Under the pieces are notes generated by a model. That model was not told the origin of the DNA. It saw only the letters and a list, made by a program, of their open reading frames with translations, and ran no database searches. Shown one piece after another: positions 16,643 through 25,711 of a stretch of 64,000 nucleotides of DNA. Position 1 is the stretch's first letter, and every line of letters starts with the position of its first letter. Origin of the DNA: JABFSM01 sp963762545 (GTDB lineage: Bacteria; Gemmatimonadota; Gemmatimonadetes; Gemmatimonadales; GWC2-71-9). Position numbers and translations under genes: made by a program. The stretch covers positions 868,001 to 932,000 of the forward strand of contig CAVXLC010000002.1 in assembly GCA_963762545.1 (NCBI GenBank). Direction: 5' to 3'.

Positions 16643-17684
16643 CTAGATCACGCCGCCCCGCCGCAACCGTCCCAGCGCGTCGTGGGTTTCCTCGTGCACC
16701 GCCAGCACTTCGGCCGGCGCCACCGTCGCCACGCCCGATTTGGCTACCTCGAGCCCCGCCGCGTAATTGGCCAGGTCCGCGGCCTCCCGCATGGTGGCGC
16801 CGGCCGCCAGCGCGGTGGCCACCCACGCCGTCACGGTATCGCCCGCGCCCGAGACATCGAACACCTCGCGCGCCAGGCTCGCGATGTGGGTGATGGCCTG
16901 ATCCTTGGTGACCAGCACCATGCCATCGGCGACCCAGCGTGAGCAGGAGGTTGTCCACCTCGAGCTTGGCGAGCGCCTGCTGCAGCGCGTCCTGCCTCGA
17001 GAGGTCGAGGGTGGCGCCCATGGCCGCCTCGAGCTCCCGCCGGTTGGGTTTGAAGACGGTGGCGCCGCCAAAGCTGAAGAAATTCCGGAACTTGGGATCC
17101 ACCACCACCGGAATGCCTCGCCGTTTGGCGGCGCTCATGGCCGCGAGGATGAGCGCTTCGGTGAGCGTCCCCTTGTTGTAGTCCTCGAACACCAGCGCGT
17201 CCGCGTCGACCAGCGCCGCCAGCGCCGTCGAAATGAGCCGCTCCTGATCCTGCCCCTCGACCGGCGTGTCCACTTCCTCGTCGATCCGGACCACCTGCTG
17301 GCTTCGCGCCAGAACCCGGGTCTTGGTGGTGGTGGGGCGGCCGGGAATCTGCACGAGATGCCGATCCTCCAGCCGCGCGGCCGCGAGCTCCGCGCGGATC
17401 GCGCCGGCGTGGTTGTCGTCACCCACCGCGCCGACCAGGCGACACGCGGCGCCGATGGCCGCGACGTTCGCGGCCACGTTCGCGGCGCCGCCCAGGGCGC
17501 TTCGGGTTTCCCGGATCGCCACGACCGGCACCGGCGCTTCGGGCGAGAGCCGCTCGGTATCGCCGATCAGGTAGCGGTCCAGCATGACGTCGCCGATCAC
17601 GACGATGCGCCGGCTCTTCATCCGCTCCAGGAGCTGGATCAGCCGGTCGCGCAGGATCGGCGGCGGTTGGGGGGTGGGTCTCAT
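16643..17684 (-). pseudogene. hldE: D-glycero-beta-D-manno-heptose-7-phosphate kinase (HldE N-domain / RfaE1), split by a one-base frameshift
   Basis: PfkB-family sugar kinase for ADP-heptose (LPS core) synthesis. The first frame carries IGDVMLDRYLIGDTERLSPEAPVP, GGAANVAANVAAIG, FEDYNKGTLT and FKPNRRELE, ending at LLLTLG. The rest of the protein, with the catalytic anion-hole motif DVSGAGDT and the helical C-terminus, continues in another frame. The shift lies at 16931-16935 (GGTC where three bases are expected before the codons for ADGM). Start: ATG 17684 with AAGGCGG upstream. The HldE C-terminal adenylyltransferase domain is absent. Everything else is intact, so this may be a recent mutation or an assembly error. 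Confidence 0.85.
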
Positions 17685-17747
17685 CGATCCGCCTTCCACA
17701 GGGTGGCGAGGCGGGAAAGGTAATGCTTGGGGCCGGGCCCGCGCCGC

Positions 17748-17753
17748 TATCTT
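17748..17753 (+). promoter_or_regulatory. -10 element TATCTT for a leaderless asparaginase transcript
   Basis: TATCTT is followed by 8 bases and the ATG at 17762. No Shine-Dalgarno lies between. The promoter diverges from the heptose kinase gene. Confidence 0.45.
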
Positions 17754-17761
17754 TGAGCTCC

Positions 17762-18781
17762 ATGGACATCCCCAAGCTCCGCGTCGAAGCCACTCGCGGC
17801 GACCTGGTCGAGACCGTGCACCCGGTCACGGTGGCGGTGGTCGACGCCGACGGGCGGCTCCTGGCCGGGTCGGGCGATCCGGCCCTGGCCACCTGGTGGC
17901 GGTCGGCGGCCAAGCCGTTTCAGTCGCTGCCGCTGGTGCAGGATGGCGTCGCCGTGCGGTTCGGCCTGGGGGACGAGGAGCTGGCGTTCGCCTGCGGGTC
18001 CAATTCCAGCGAGGCGGCCCACGTGGCCCTGGCGCACGCGTTCATGCGCAAGGTGGGTGTGACCGAGGCGCAGCTCTCCTGCGGACTGCACACCCCGCTC
18101 TCGCCGGCGGTGGCGCGCGAGGTGGCCTGCGGCACCGCCATCATGACGCCGTCGTGGAGCAATTGCGCGGGCAAGCACATCGGGATGCTGGCACTGGCGC
18201 GGCATCACGGCTGGCCGCTCGAGGGATACCAGGCCGCCGGCCACCCGGTGCAGCAACGCATCCTGGCCGAGGTCTCCCGGTGGACCGGCGTGGCGATCGG
18301 CGACATCCGGCTCGCGGTCGACGGATGTACCGTCGCCTGCTTCGGCCTGCCGGTGATCGCCATGGCCCGGGCCTATGCGGGCCTTGCCACATCGCGGGAT
18401 GCGGCGCTCGGGAGGATCGCCGGTGCCATGATGGGGCATCCATTCCTGGTGGCCGGCACCGGTCGCCTCTGCACCGACCTGATGACCGCGCTGCCCGGCC
18501 GGATCGTGGCCAAGGTCGGGGCCGATGGCGTCTACTGCGCCGCGGTCCTCGACTTCGGCCTCGGCGTGGCGCTCAAGGTGCACGACGGAGATTCGCGCGC
18601 CTCCGGTGTCGCGCTGCTCGAGGTGCTGCGCCAGGTGGCGAGCCGCATGGCGGCGGACGGCCGATTCGCGGTGCCCGCGCCAGTGCTGGCATCGCACGGC
18701 CCGCAGCCGATCCGGAACACCCGGAAGGCGGTCACGGGCGAGCTGCGCGTCGCCGGAGCGCTGCGCTTCTTCGATGCGTAG
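17762..18781 (+). CDS. Asparaginase, asparaginase II (Rhizobium-type) family
   Basis: Hydrolyses L-asparagine to aspartate and ammonia; unrelated to the E. coli AnsA/AnsB fold. The 339-residue product shows the family signatures: WRSAAKPFQSLPL (R-S-x-x-K-P), FACGSNSSEAAHV, CGLHTPLS, the block around MTPSWSNCAGKHIGML, and DGCTVACFGLP. The conserved S-A-A-K and C-A-G-K-H are the presumed catalytic elements. Start: ATG 17762, giving MDIPKLR. It begins a long plus-strand gene run but has a gap of 21 bases to the next gene. Probably cytoplasmic, as no signal peptide is present. Confidence 0.85.
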   Translation: MDIPKLRVEATRGDLVETVHPVTVAVVDADGRLLAGSGDPALATWWRSAAKPFQSLPLVQDGVAVRFGLGDEELAFACGSNSSEAAHVALAHAFMRKVGVTEAQLSCGLHTPLSPAVAREVACGTAIMTPSWSNCAGKHIGMLALARHHGWPLEGYQAAGHPVQQRILAEVSRWTGVAIGDIRLAVDGCTVACFGLPVIAMARAYAGLATSRDAALGRIAGAMMGHPFLVAGTGRLCTDLMTALPGRIVAKVGADGVYCAAVLDFGLGVALKVHDGDSRASGVALLEVLRQVASRMAADGRFAVPAPVLASHGPQPIRNTRKAVTGELRVAGALRFFDA

Positions 18782-18802
18782 CGCACGGGAGCGGTTGGCC
18801 CC

Positions 18803-19438
18803 GTGACCGAGCCGGGTGAGAGATTGGAGCGGCTCGACCCGCCAACCCGCGCGCTGATCGTGCTCGCCGCGGCCATCGCCACCGGGCAGGAGCCCCTCGT
18901 GGAGGAGCAGTGCCGGGCCTGCCTCGCGGCGGCGGTGCCCGCGCTCTGGATGGACGAGCTGCTGCTCCAGTCCCTGCTCATGGTGGGGTGGCCCAGGATG
19001 TTCGTGGCGGCCGCCATCTGGCGCCGGATCGGGCCGCCCGGTCCGGCGCCGGGAGAAGACGGCACCGACTATTCCCGGGCGGCCGAGTGGCGGGCGCGGG
19101 GAGCGGCGCACTGCCGCACGGTGTACGGCGCCAATTACGAGCGGCTCCGGGCCAACGTCCGCGCCCTGCACCCCGCGCTGGAGGCCTGGATGATCACCGA
19201 GGGCTACGGGCGCACGCTGGGCCGGCCGGGGCTGGACTTTGCCCGCCGCGAGCTCTGCGTCATGGCCCAGACGGCAGTGCAGGGTGCGGAGCGGCAGCTC
19301 CACTCCCATCTCAAGGGGGCGCGCAATGCGGGCGCGTCGTCCCGGGCCGTCACCGAAGCGCTCGACGCAGTGCGGCCCCTGCTCGGTGCGGCGGAAGCGG
19401 AGCTGGCGCATTCTCTCTGGAATCGGATACGCGAATGA
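18803..19438 (+). CDS. Carboxymuconolactone decarboxylase / AhpD-like family protein
   Basis: A 211-residue, largely helical protein. The C-terminal half (EAWMITEGYGRTLGRPGLDFARREL, then LHSHLKGARNAGAS) matches the CMD family, including the H-L-x-G-A-x-x-x-G-A-S stretch. The N-terminal half looks like a degenerate second copy. The AhpD C-x-x-C redox pair is not present, so a peroxidase-type activity is unlikely, and the reaction is unknown. GTG start; the stop overlaps the obg ATG (ATGA), suggesting co-translation. Confidence 0.7.
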   Translation: MTEPGERLERLDPPTRALIVLAAAIATGQEPLVEEQCRACLAAAVPALWMDELLLQSLLMVGWPRMFVAAAIWRRIGPPGPAPGEDGTDYSRAAEWRARGAAHCRTVYGANYERLRANVRALHPALEAWMITEGYGRTLGRPGLDFARRELCVMAQTAVQGAERQLHSHLKGARNAGASSRAVTEALDAVRPLLGAAEAELAHSLWNRIRE

Positions 19439-20478
19439 GTTTCATCGATCGGGCCGTGGTCAGGCTGATTGCAGGTACCGGCGGCTCGGGCGCAAGCTCC
19501 TTCGCGCGCTACAAGTACGTGCCCAAGGGTGGCCCCGACGGCGGAGACGGCGGCCACGGCGGCTCGATCTACCTGCGGGGAGACGCCAATCTCTCCACCC
19601 TGCTGGATTACCGGTATCGCCCGGAGTGGAAGGCGGAGCGGGGCCAGCACGGCAAAGGCAAGACCATGACCGGGCCCTCGGGAGACGATCTCTACCTGCC
19701 GGTCCCCCCCGGAACCGAAGTTCGAGTCGCCGGCACCGGGGAGCTGATCGGAGAAGTGCTCCACGCCGGACAGGAGCTGCTCGTGGCCAAAGGCGGCCGC
19801 GGTGGCCGGGGCAACGCGCGGTTCACCACGCCCACGCACCAGGCCCCCCGGGAGTGGGAGGCGGGTGAAGAGGGAGAGGACCGCCAGATCGAGCTGGTCC
19901 TCAAGCTCATCGCGGACGTCGGCCTGGTGGGAGAACCGAATGCCGGGAAGAGCAGCCTGCTGGCGGTCATTTCGGCGGCCCGGCCCAAAGTGGCGGCCTA
20001 TCCCTTCACCACGCTCGAGCCCAACCTCGGGGTGGTCGGCATGAGCGACTCGCGCACCTTTGTGGTCGCCGATATCCCGGGCATCATCGAGGGCGCCCAC
20101 GAAGGGAAGGGGCTCGGCCTCAAGTTTCTCCAGCACGTGGAGCGCACCCGGGTGCTGGCATACCTCGTCCCGTTGGACAGCGATGACCCCCAGGCCGTCT
20201 ATGAGAGGCTCCGAAAGGAGGTTGGCTCCTACAGTCCCCTGCTGTTCGACAAGCCACACCTCGTGGTGCTCTCCAAGCGGGACCTGATCCCCGCGGAAGA
20301 CCCGCTCCCCGTCGTCATCGCTCCGGCGGCCAGCGCCACCGCGGCCGTCTCGAGCGTGGCACGAATCGGCATTGACGAGCTGAAGTCCGTGCTCTGGAGC
20401 GCGGTGGCCGCCGCGCGGGCCCGGGATGAGGTGCCGGTGGATGAATTCGCGGACCTCGGACATGACGGCAGGGAATGA
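19435..20478 (+). CDS. obg: GTPase Obg/CgtA
   Basis: Essential GTPase for 50S ribosome assembly and stress signalling. The glycine-rich Obg domain is clear (KGGPDGGDGGHGGSIY and GGRGGRGNARF, residues 1-155). The G domain follows: G1 GEPNAGKSS (about 162-170), switch I YPFTTLEPNLG, G3 DIPGIIEGAHEGKGLG, and G4 SKRD in place of the usual NKxD. At 347 residues it is a standard short form without the OCT domain. Start: ATG 19435, overlapping the CMD stop. Confidence 0.96.
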   Translation: MSFIDRAVVRLIAGTGGSGASSFARYKYVPKGGPDGGDGGHGGSIYLRGDANLSTLLDYRYRPEWKAERGQHGKGKTMTGPSGDDLYLPVPPGTEVRVAGTGELIGEVLHAGQELLVAKGGRGGRGNARFTTPTHQAPREWEAGEEGEDRQIELVLKLIADVGLVGEPNAGKSSLLAVISAARPKVAAYPFTTLEPNLGVVGMSDSRTFVVADIPGIIEGAHEGKGLGLKFLQHVERTRVLAYLVPLDSDDPQAVYERLRKEVGSYSPLLFDKPHLVVLSKRDLIPAEDPLPVVIAPAASATAAVSSVARIGIDELKSVLWSAVAAARARDEVPVDEFADLGHDGRE

Positions 20479-21577
20479 CGCGGAGCGCGAGGCCTGGGTC
20501 ACCCTCGCGCTGGTTCCGGGCATAGGGGCCGCCCGCTTCAAGGCCCTGCTGGACCGGTTCGAAACTGCCAACGGCGCCCTCGCGGCGCCGTTCGAGTTAT
20601 TGCGCGCCGTGCCGGGTTTGAACAAGCCGGCGGCCACCGCCATCACCCTGGCGAGCCGGGCCAGCGGCCGCCGGGCCATCGCGGCGCTGGAAGAGATTGG
20701 CGGGCACCTGCTGTTGCCGACGGACCCGGGCTTCCCCACGGTGCTCCGGCACATCCCCGATCCCCCGACCTGTCTCTTTGCCCAGGGCCGCCTCCACGCG
20801 CTGGAGCGCCCCGCCGTGGCCGTGGTGGGGAGCCGGGACCATTCGGCCTATGGCGCGGAAGTGTGCCGAGGCGTGGCCCGGGCCGCGGCCCAGGCCGGCA
20901 TGGTGGTGGTCAGCGGCATGGCCCGCGGACTGGACGCAGTGGCGCACGCCGGCACCCTGGAAGCCTCCGGGCTCACGATCGGCGTGCTCGGCAACGGGCT
21001 CGGTGTCACCTACCCCAGCGCCAACCGCGAGCTCTACCAGCGGGTGGCGGAGCAGGGTCTGTTGCTCTCCGAGTTTCCGCCGGGCGAGCGGCCCAACGCC
21101 GGGAGCTTCCCGCGCCGGAACCGGCTCATCAGCGGCCTGGCCCGGGTCACCGTCGTGGTCGAGGCCGCCATCAGCTCCGGTGCCCTGCAGACCGTGGCCT
21201 GCGCGCTGGAACAGGGACGGGAGGTCATGGCGGTACCGGGTCCCATCACGAGCCCCGTGTCGGCGGGCACCAATCGGCTCATCCGGGATGGCGCCGCACC
21301 GCTCCTCGAGCTGGACGATCTCCTGGCCCATTACCCCGAGGCCCGGCGGACGCTCACTTCGAACGCCTGCGCGGAGCCCGGCACGCTGGCGCCGGTCGAG
21401 GGCCGGATCGTCAATGCCCTCTGGGCCGGCCCTCGGCGGGTCGAGGAGCTGGTCGAGGCGTCGGGGGCTCCGGTCTGGGCCGCGCTCGACGCGCTCTCGG
21501 TGCTGGAGCTGGGCGGCCGGATTCGCCAGGAGCCGGGCGGGCTCTACCGGCTCGTCACGCCGTCGCTGTTCAAGTAG
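20462..21577 (+). CDS. dprA: DNA-processing protein DprA
   Basis: Binds incoming single-stranded DNA during transformation and loads RecA. N-terminal helical SAM-like part (VTLALVPGIGAARFKALL), then the Rossmann DprA domain with VAVVGSRDHSAYG, VVSGMARGLDAVAHAGTLEA, GVLGNGLGVTYPSANREL, SEFPPGERPNAGSFPRRNRLISGLA-type signature and VVEAAISSGALQTV (about residues 110-270). A C-terminal winged-helix (VEGRIVNALWAGPRRVEELVEAS) follows. At 371 residues it is full length. The ATG lies 17 bases inside obg. It implies competence potential, though no other com genes are in the window. Confidence 0.95.
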   Translation: MTAGNDAEREAWVTLALVPGIGAARFKALLDRFETANGALAAPFELLRAVPGLNKPAATAITLASRASGRRAIAALEEIGGHLLLPTDPGFPTVLRHIPDPPTCLFAQGRLHALERPAVAVVGSRDHSAYGAEVCRGVARAAAQAGMVVVSGMARGLDAVAHAGTLEASGLTIGVLGNGLGVTYPSANRELYQRVAEQGLLLSEFPPGERPNAGSFPRRNRLISGLARVTVVVEAAISSGALQTVACALEQGREVMAVPGPITSPVSAGTNRLIRDGAAPLLELDDLLAHYPEARRTLTSNACAEPGTLAPVEGRIVNALWAGPRRVEELVEASGAPVWAALDALSVLELGGRIRQEPGGLYRLVTPSLFK

Positions 21578-21588
21578 CCCGCCATCCT

Positions 21589-21594
21589 TAGTAT
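21589..21594 (+). promoter_or_regulatory. -10 element TAGTAT for a leaderless hemW transcript
   Basis: TAGTAT is followed by 6 bases (all pyrimidines) and the GTG start at 21601. No ribosome site is possible in that pyrimidine stretch. Confidence 0.5.
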
Positions 21595-21600
21595 TCCCCC

Positions 21601-22707
21601 GTGCACCTTTACATCCACGTCCCCTTCTGCGCCCGGCGCTGCAGCTACTGCGATTTCTCCATCGCGGTACGGCGGGACGTCCCGTCGCAGGCGTTTGTGG
21701 GTGCCGTCGAGCGCGAATGGGCCGGCTGGCAGTCCCATCGCGCCTGGGCCGAGGCGCCGGTGTTGGACACCATCTACTTCGGGGGAGGGACACCGTCCCG
21801 GCTCGATCCCGCGGCCATCGCGCATCTTATCGGGACGTTCGGGCGTGACCGACCCCGCTCCGGCGACGCCGAAATCACGCTTGAGGCCAACCCCGAAGAC
21901 GTCGACGCCGCCCGCGCCGGCGCGTGGCGCGCCGCCGGCGTCAACCGGATTTCCCTGGGCGCGCAGTCGTTCGAGCCGGACGTGCTGCGCTGGATGCACC
22001 GGACCCACGATGCCGGGCAGGTCGAGGCCGCGATAGCCACCCTCCGCGCCGCCGGGTTCGCCAATATCTCGCTCGATCTGATCTACGCCGTGCCGTCGGC
22101 GCTGCGCCGCGATTGGCCGGCGGATCTGGATCGCGCCCTGGCCGCCCAGCCGGATCACCTCTCGCTCTACGGTCTCACGGTCGAGCCGCGCACGCCGCTC
22201 GGCAAATGGACGGCGCGCGGCGAGTCGGTTCCGGCGGCGGATGATCGCGCCGCCGAGGAATACCTGATGGCCGATCATCGCCTCATGGCCGCGGGATTCG
22301 ATCACTATGAGGTGTCCAGCGCCGGCCGAATCGGTTTCCGGTCCCGGCACAACTCCGCCTACTGGAGCCGCGCGCCGTACATCGGCCTCGGTCCTTCCGC
22401 GCACAGCGGGTTCGGGGCCGAGCGCTCCTGGAATGTTCGCGATTGGGAGGAGTATCGCCGGCGAGGCGAGGCGGGCGTTCCGGTCCAGGCCGATTCGGAA
22501 CTGCTGACCGAGGAGCAGATCCACCTGGAGGAAACGTATCTCGGGCTCCGGACCACCGACGGGGTGCCGCTCGAGCGGCTGCCCGACTCGGCGGCCCGGC
22601 GTTGGATCGACGCGGGGTGGGCGAAGTCCATGCAGGGCAGGCTGGTACTGCGTCCCGAGGGGTGGCTTCGGCTCGATGCGCTGGTGGCAAGCCTAAGTCA
22701 TTGCTAG
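21601..22707 (+). CDS. hemW: Heme chaperone HemW (radical SAM, coproporphyrinogen-oxidase-like)
   Basis: Binds haem and delivers it to respiratory cytochromes; often misannotated as oxygen-independent coproporphyrinogen III oxidase. The radical SAM cluster motif C-A-R-R-C-S-Y-C lies at about residues 10-17, right after HVPF. It is followed by YFGGGTPSRL, the E-A-N-P block (ITLEANPEDV), and RISLGAQSF. The sequence has the single HemW-type C-x3-C-x2-C-D (CDFS) without the extra HemN N-terminal region. 368 residues. GTG start with a leaderless-type promoter. The many cytochromes in this window fit a need for haem delivery. Confidence 0.9.
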   Translation: MHLYIHVPFCARRCSYCDFSIAVRRDVPSQAFVGAVEREWAGWQSHRAWAEAPVLDTIYFGGGTPSRLDPAAIAHLIGTFGRDRPRSGDAEITLEANPEDVDAARAGAWRAAGVNRISLGAQSFEPDVLRWMHRTHDAGQVEAAIATLRAAGFANISLDLIYAVPSALRRDWPADLDRALAAQPDHLSLYGLTVEPRTPLGKWTARGESVPAADDRAAEEYLMADHRLMAAGFDHYEVSSAGRIGFRSRHNSAYWSRAPYIGLGPSAHSGFGAERSWNVRDWEEYRRRGEAGVPVQADSELLTEEQIHLEETYLGLRTTDGVPLERLPDSAARRWIDAGWAKSMQGRLVLRPEGWLRLDALVASLSHC

Positions 22708-22710
22708 ATT
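22702..22710 (+). promoter_or_regulatory. Extended -10 element for a leaderless hrcA transcript
   Basis: TG-C-TAGATT (hexamer 22705-22710) ends 7 bases before the hrcA ATG. There is no Shine-Dalgarno. No CIRCE inverted repeat (GCACTC with 9-base spacing) is found here, which is unusual for hrcA. Confidence 0.5.
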
Positions 22711-22717
22711 TCCTGTT

Positions 22718-23758
22718 ATGCAGAGTGACGGGGGCCTCACCGAGCGTCAGTTTCGGATCCTCGAGGCAGTCATCCAGATCTACGTCGAAACCGCCCAGCC
22801 GGCGGGAAGCCAGGCGGCCGCGCGCCGGTCGCGCCTCGGTATTTCTCCGGCTTCGGTGCGCGCCGCCATGGGGGAGCTGGAGACCAAGGGATATCTCTTC
22901 CACGCCCACACCTCCGGCGGGCGAATTCCCACCGATCGCGGGTACCGTCTGTACGTCAACCGGCTCATGCGTCCCGCGGTGGTCTCAGAGAGCGCGCGCG
23001 CCAAGATCGAGAGTGAAATCGTTCCCGGCTCGCGCAACGCCATCGACGAAATCCTGCGCCGCGCCGCCCAGGTCCTCGGCGTGCTGACCCAGGAGCTGGG
23101 TGTGGCCATCGCGCCGACGCTCGATGGCCTGGTGCTCGAGCGCGTGGAGCTGGTGCGCGTTTCCAGCGAGCGGCTGCTCGCGGTGCTGACGCTCCAGAGC
23201 GGCCTGGTGCGCACGATCTTCGTCGAAGTCCCGGCCTCGGTGGCGGCCGACGCGGTGGAACACGTGTCCCGGATCCTGAACGAGCGGCTGGCCGGCCTCC
23301 CGCTGGGCGAGATCCGCAGCACCCTGCCGGTGCGGCTTCGCGACCTCGGCGACGCGTCCCGGAACGGCGAGCTGATCAACATCTTCGTGGCGCAAGGAGA
23401 GGACCTCTTCGATTTGTCCGCGGGCGAGGGGTCCGTGGTGCTGAGCAGCGCGCAGCCGCTCGCGGACCAGCCCGAATTCGCCTCGAACGAGCGGATGCGG
23501 GACCTGCTGCACCTCACCGAACGCCGGGATCTGCTGCGCCAGGCGTTCGAGGACCATCATCGGCGCGGGCTCACCATTACCATCGGCACCGAGAATACCG
23601 ATCCCACGCTGAGCGACTTCACGCTGGTGACCTCCTCGTATCAGAGCGGCGGTCTCTCCGGAGTGCTCGGAGTGCTCGGGCCCACCCGGATGCCCTACGA
23701 CAAGATCATCGGGCTGGTGGAGCACACCAGCCGCATGGTGGAAGGATTGATGGAGTGA
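22718..23758 (+). CDS. hrcA: Heat-inducible transcription repressor HrcA
   Basis: Repressor of heat-shock genes that binds CIRCE operators and is activated by GroEL. The N-terminal winged helix (LTERQFRILEAVIQIYVETAQPAGS, then LGISPASVRAAMGELETKGYL) and the motif HTSGGRIPTDRGYRLYV (about residues 66-82) are definitive. The GAF-like core and the C-terminal DNA-binding return (GVLGPTRMPYDKIIGLVEHTS) are present. 346 residues, full length. It overlaps dnaJ by 4 bases. grpE and dnaK, which often lie between hrcA and dnaJ, are absent here. Confidence 0.96.
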   Translation: MQSDGGLTERQFRILEAVIQIYVETAQPAGSQAAARRSRLGISPASVRAAMGELETKGYLFHAHTSGGRIPTDRGYRLYVNRLMRPAVVSESARAKIESEIVPGSRNAIDEILRRAAQVLGVLTQELGVAIAPTLDGLVLERVELVRVSSERLLAVLTLQSGLVRTIFVEVPASVAADAVEHVSRILNERLAGLPLGEIRSTLPVRLRDLGDASRNGELINIFVAQGEDLFDLSAGEGSVVLSSAQPLADQPEFASNERMRDLLHLTERRDLLRQAFEDHHRRGLTITIGTENTDPTLSDFTLVTSSYQSGGLSGVLGVLGPTRMPYDKIIGLVEHTSRMVEGLME

Positions 23759-24882
23759 GCGACTTCTACGCGCTGCTGGGCGTGCACCGCGACGCCACCG
23801 AGGACGAGATCAAGCGGGCCTACCGGAAGATGGCGATGGAATACCATCCCGACCGGAACCCGTCGCACGACGCCGAGGCACGGTTCAAGGAAATCGCCGA
23901 GGCCTACGAGGTCCTGATCGATTCCCAGAAACGCGCCGCCTACGATCGCTACGGAGAGGCGGGGCTCAAGGGCGGCAGCGGCGGATTCCACCATGTGGAT
24001 CTGAGCGAGGCGCTCAACATCTTCATGCGGGACTTCGGCTCGCTGGGCGGGTTCGAGTCGCTCTTCGGCGGCGGCCGGCCCCAGGCCGACTCGCGCCGCG
24101 GGCAGGACATCCGGGTATCGGTCAAGCTCACCCTGCAGGAAGTGGCCACCGGCACCAAGCGCACGATCAAGCTCAAGACCATGCTGAAGTGCGAGGCCTG
24201 CGGCGGGAGCGGCGGCGCGAAGGGCAAGCGGCCCGGCGGCTGCTCCACCTGCGGGGGCAGCGGCGAGGTGCGGCGCGCGACCCGGAGCGTCTTCGGCCAG
24301 TTCGTCTCGGTGTCGCCTTGTCCCGGCTGCGGCGGCGAGGGTGTGATCATCACCGATCCCTGCGAGGCCTGCCGGGGAGACGGGCGGGTCCGCGGCGACC
24401 GCACCGTCCCGGTGGACATTCCGGCCGGCGTGTCGAACAACAATTACATCACGCTGCGCGGTCAGGGCGCCGCCGGGCCGCGCAACGGCCCGAGTGGCGA
24501 TCTGCTCATCACCATCGAGGTCAAGGACGACGAGCGCTTCGAGCGCCACGGCGACGATCTCTCCCTCGATCTGCCGCTGTCCTTTTGCCAGGCGGCGCTG
24601 GGCGTCAGCGTCACCGTGCCGACCCCGTACGGCGGGGAGGAGCGGCTGACGGTGCCGGCCGGCATCCAGTCGGGCACCGTGCTCCGGGTCAAGGGCAAGG
24701 GGCTGCCACGGCTGGGGCAGAACGGCGCCGGAGACCTGAACGTCCGGGTGCACGTCTGGACGCCGCAGAACCTGAACGCCGAGCAGCGGCGGCTGCTCGA
24801 GGAGCTCTCCACGATCGAGGGCGCGCCGCCCAAGGAGGGGAGCAGCTTCTGGACCCGCCTCAAGGAGGCGCTCGGGGCATGA
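23755..24882 (+). CDS. dnaJ: Chaperone DnaJ
   Basis: Hsp40 co-chaperone stimulating DnaK. J domain with YHPDRNPSHDAEARFKEI (HPD at about residues 30-32), a Gly/Phe region (GGSGGFHHVDLSEALNIF), then four zinc-binding repeats: CEACGGSG, CSTCGGSG, CPGCGGEG and CEACRGDG (about 146-210), then the two beta-barrel peptide-binding domains. 375 residues, full length. GTG start inside the hrcA stop. Confidence 0.96.
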   Translation: MSDFYALLGVHRDATEDEIKRAYRKMAMEYHPDRNPSHDAEARFKEIAEAYEVLIDSQKRAAYDRYGEAGLKGGSGGFHHVDLSEALNIFMRDFGSLGGFESLFGGGRPQADSRRGQDIRVSVKLTLQEVATGTKRTIKLKTMLKCEACGGSGGAKGKRPGGCSTCGGSGEVRRATRSVFGQFVSVSPCPGCGGEGVIITDPCEACRGDGRVRGDRTVPVDIPAGVSNNNYITLRGQGAAGPRNGPSGDLLITIEVKDDERFERHGDDLSLDLPLSFCQAALGVSVTVPTPYGGEERLTVPAGIQSGTVLRVKGKGLPRLGQNGAGDLNVRVHVWTPQNLNAEQRRLLEELSTIEGAPPKEGSSFWTRLKEALGA

Positions 24883-25709
24883 CCTGGTGCGCGCTCGATG
24901 TCCTGAGCCCGCCCGAATCCCGCGATGCGGTGGCCACCTGGCTGGTGTCGCGCACCGGGCAGGCGGTCGAGGAACGCGCCGACGGCCTCCTGGTGAGCTT
25001 CGCCGAGAGCGAGGCAGCAGCCGGGTCGCTCCTGGGCGAGCTCCGCTCGCGGTTCGGGGCCGCTGTCGCCGGCTCCTCCCGGCCGCTGCCCGACGTGGAT
25101 TGGAGCCGCCGTTGGCGCGACGGGCTGGGGCCGCGTGTCATCGGGCGCCTCACCGTCACGCCGAGCTGGGCGGTGCCGGGCGACGCCGGCGCCGCCACCG
25201 TGGTCATCGATCCGGAGACGGCCTTCGGCACCGGCGAACACGGCTCGACCCGCATCGCGCTCACCCTCCTTGACCGCTATCTGACGCCGGGCAGCCGGGT
25301 GCTCGACCTGGGCAGCGGCAGCGGCATCCTCGCGATCGCGGCGGCCAAGCTCGGCGCGGCGCGCGCCACCGGCATCGAGGTCGATCCCGAGGCGGAGCCC
25401 ATCGCGGCCGCCAACGTGGCGCGGAACGGCGTCGAAGCCCAGGTCACCTGTCTGACCGGAGACGCGGCCCTGCTGGTGCCGCTGCTCGCGCCCGCGGACC
25501 TCATCCTCTCCAACATCCTCCGGTCGGTCAACGAAGCGCTGCTGCCGCTGATCCGTGGCTCGCTCGCGCCGGGCGGGACCGCCATCTTCGCCGGAATGGA
25601 ACGGCCGGAGCGGCCGCTCTTCCTGGCGGCGCTGGACGGCGCCGGCCTGGCCCCGATCGACGAGGCCCTTGACGGCGACTGGTGGGGCGTGGCCGTGCGG
25701 AGGGCGTGA
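24879..25709 (+). CDS. prmA: Ribosomal protein L11 methyltransferase PrmA
   Basis: SAM-dependent methylation of ribosomal protein L11. The catalytic domain shows the PrmA hallmark DPETAFGTGEHGSTRIAL (about residues 112-129), then the SAM-binding VLDLGSGSGILAIAAAKLGA and LILSNIL (N-x-x-x-x-L substrate loop). The N-terminal L11-recognition domain is shortened. 276 residues. The ATG overlaps the dnaJ stop. dnaJ-prmA-rsmE is a common gene order in bacteria. Confidence 0.92.
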   Translation: MTWCALDVLSPPESRDAVATWLVSRTGQAVEERADGLLVSFAESEAAAGSLLGELRSRFGAAVAGSSRPLPDVDWSRRWRDGLGPRVIGRLTVTPSWAVPGDAGAATVVIDPETAFGTGEHGSTRIALTLLDRYLTPGSRVLDLGSGSGILAIAAAKLGAARATGIEVDPEAEPIAAANVARNGVEAQVTCLTGDAALLVPLLAPADLILSNILRSVNEALLPLIRGSLAPGGTAIFAGMERPERPLFLAALDGAGLAPIDEALDGDWWGVAVRRA

Positions 25710-25711
25710 AC

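Noticed and set aside
22690..22717. A CIRCE operator before hrcA
   Set aside because: No GCACTC/GAGTGC inverted repeat with 9-base spacing is present.
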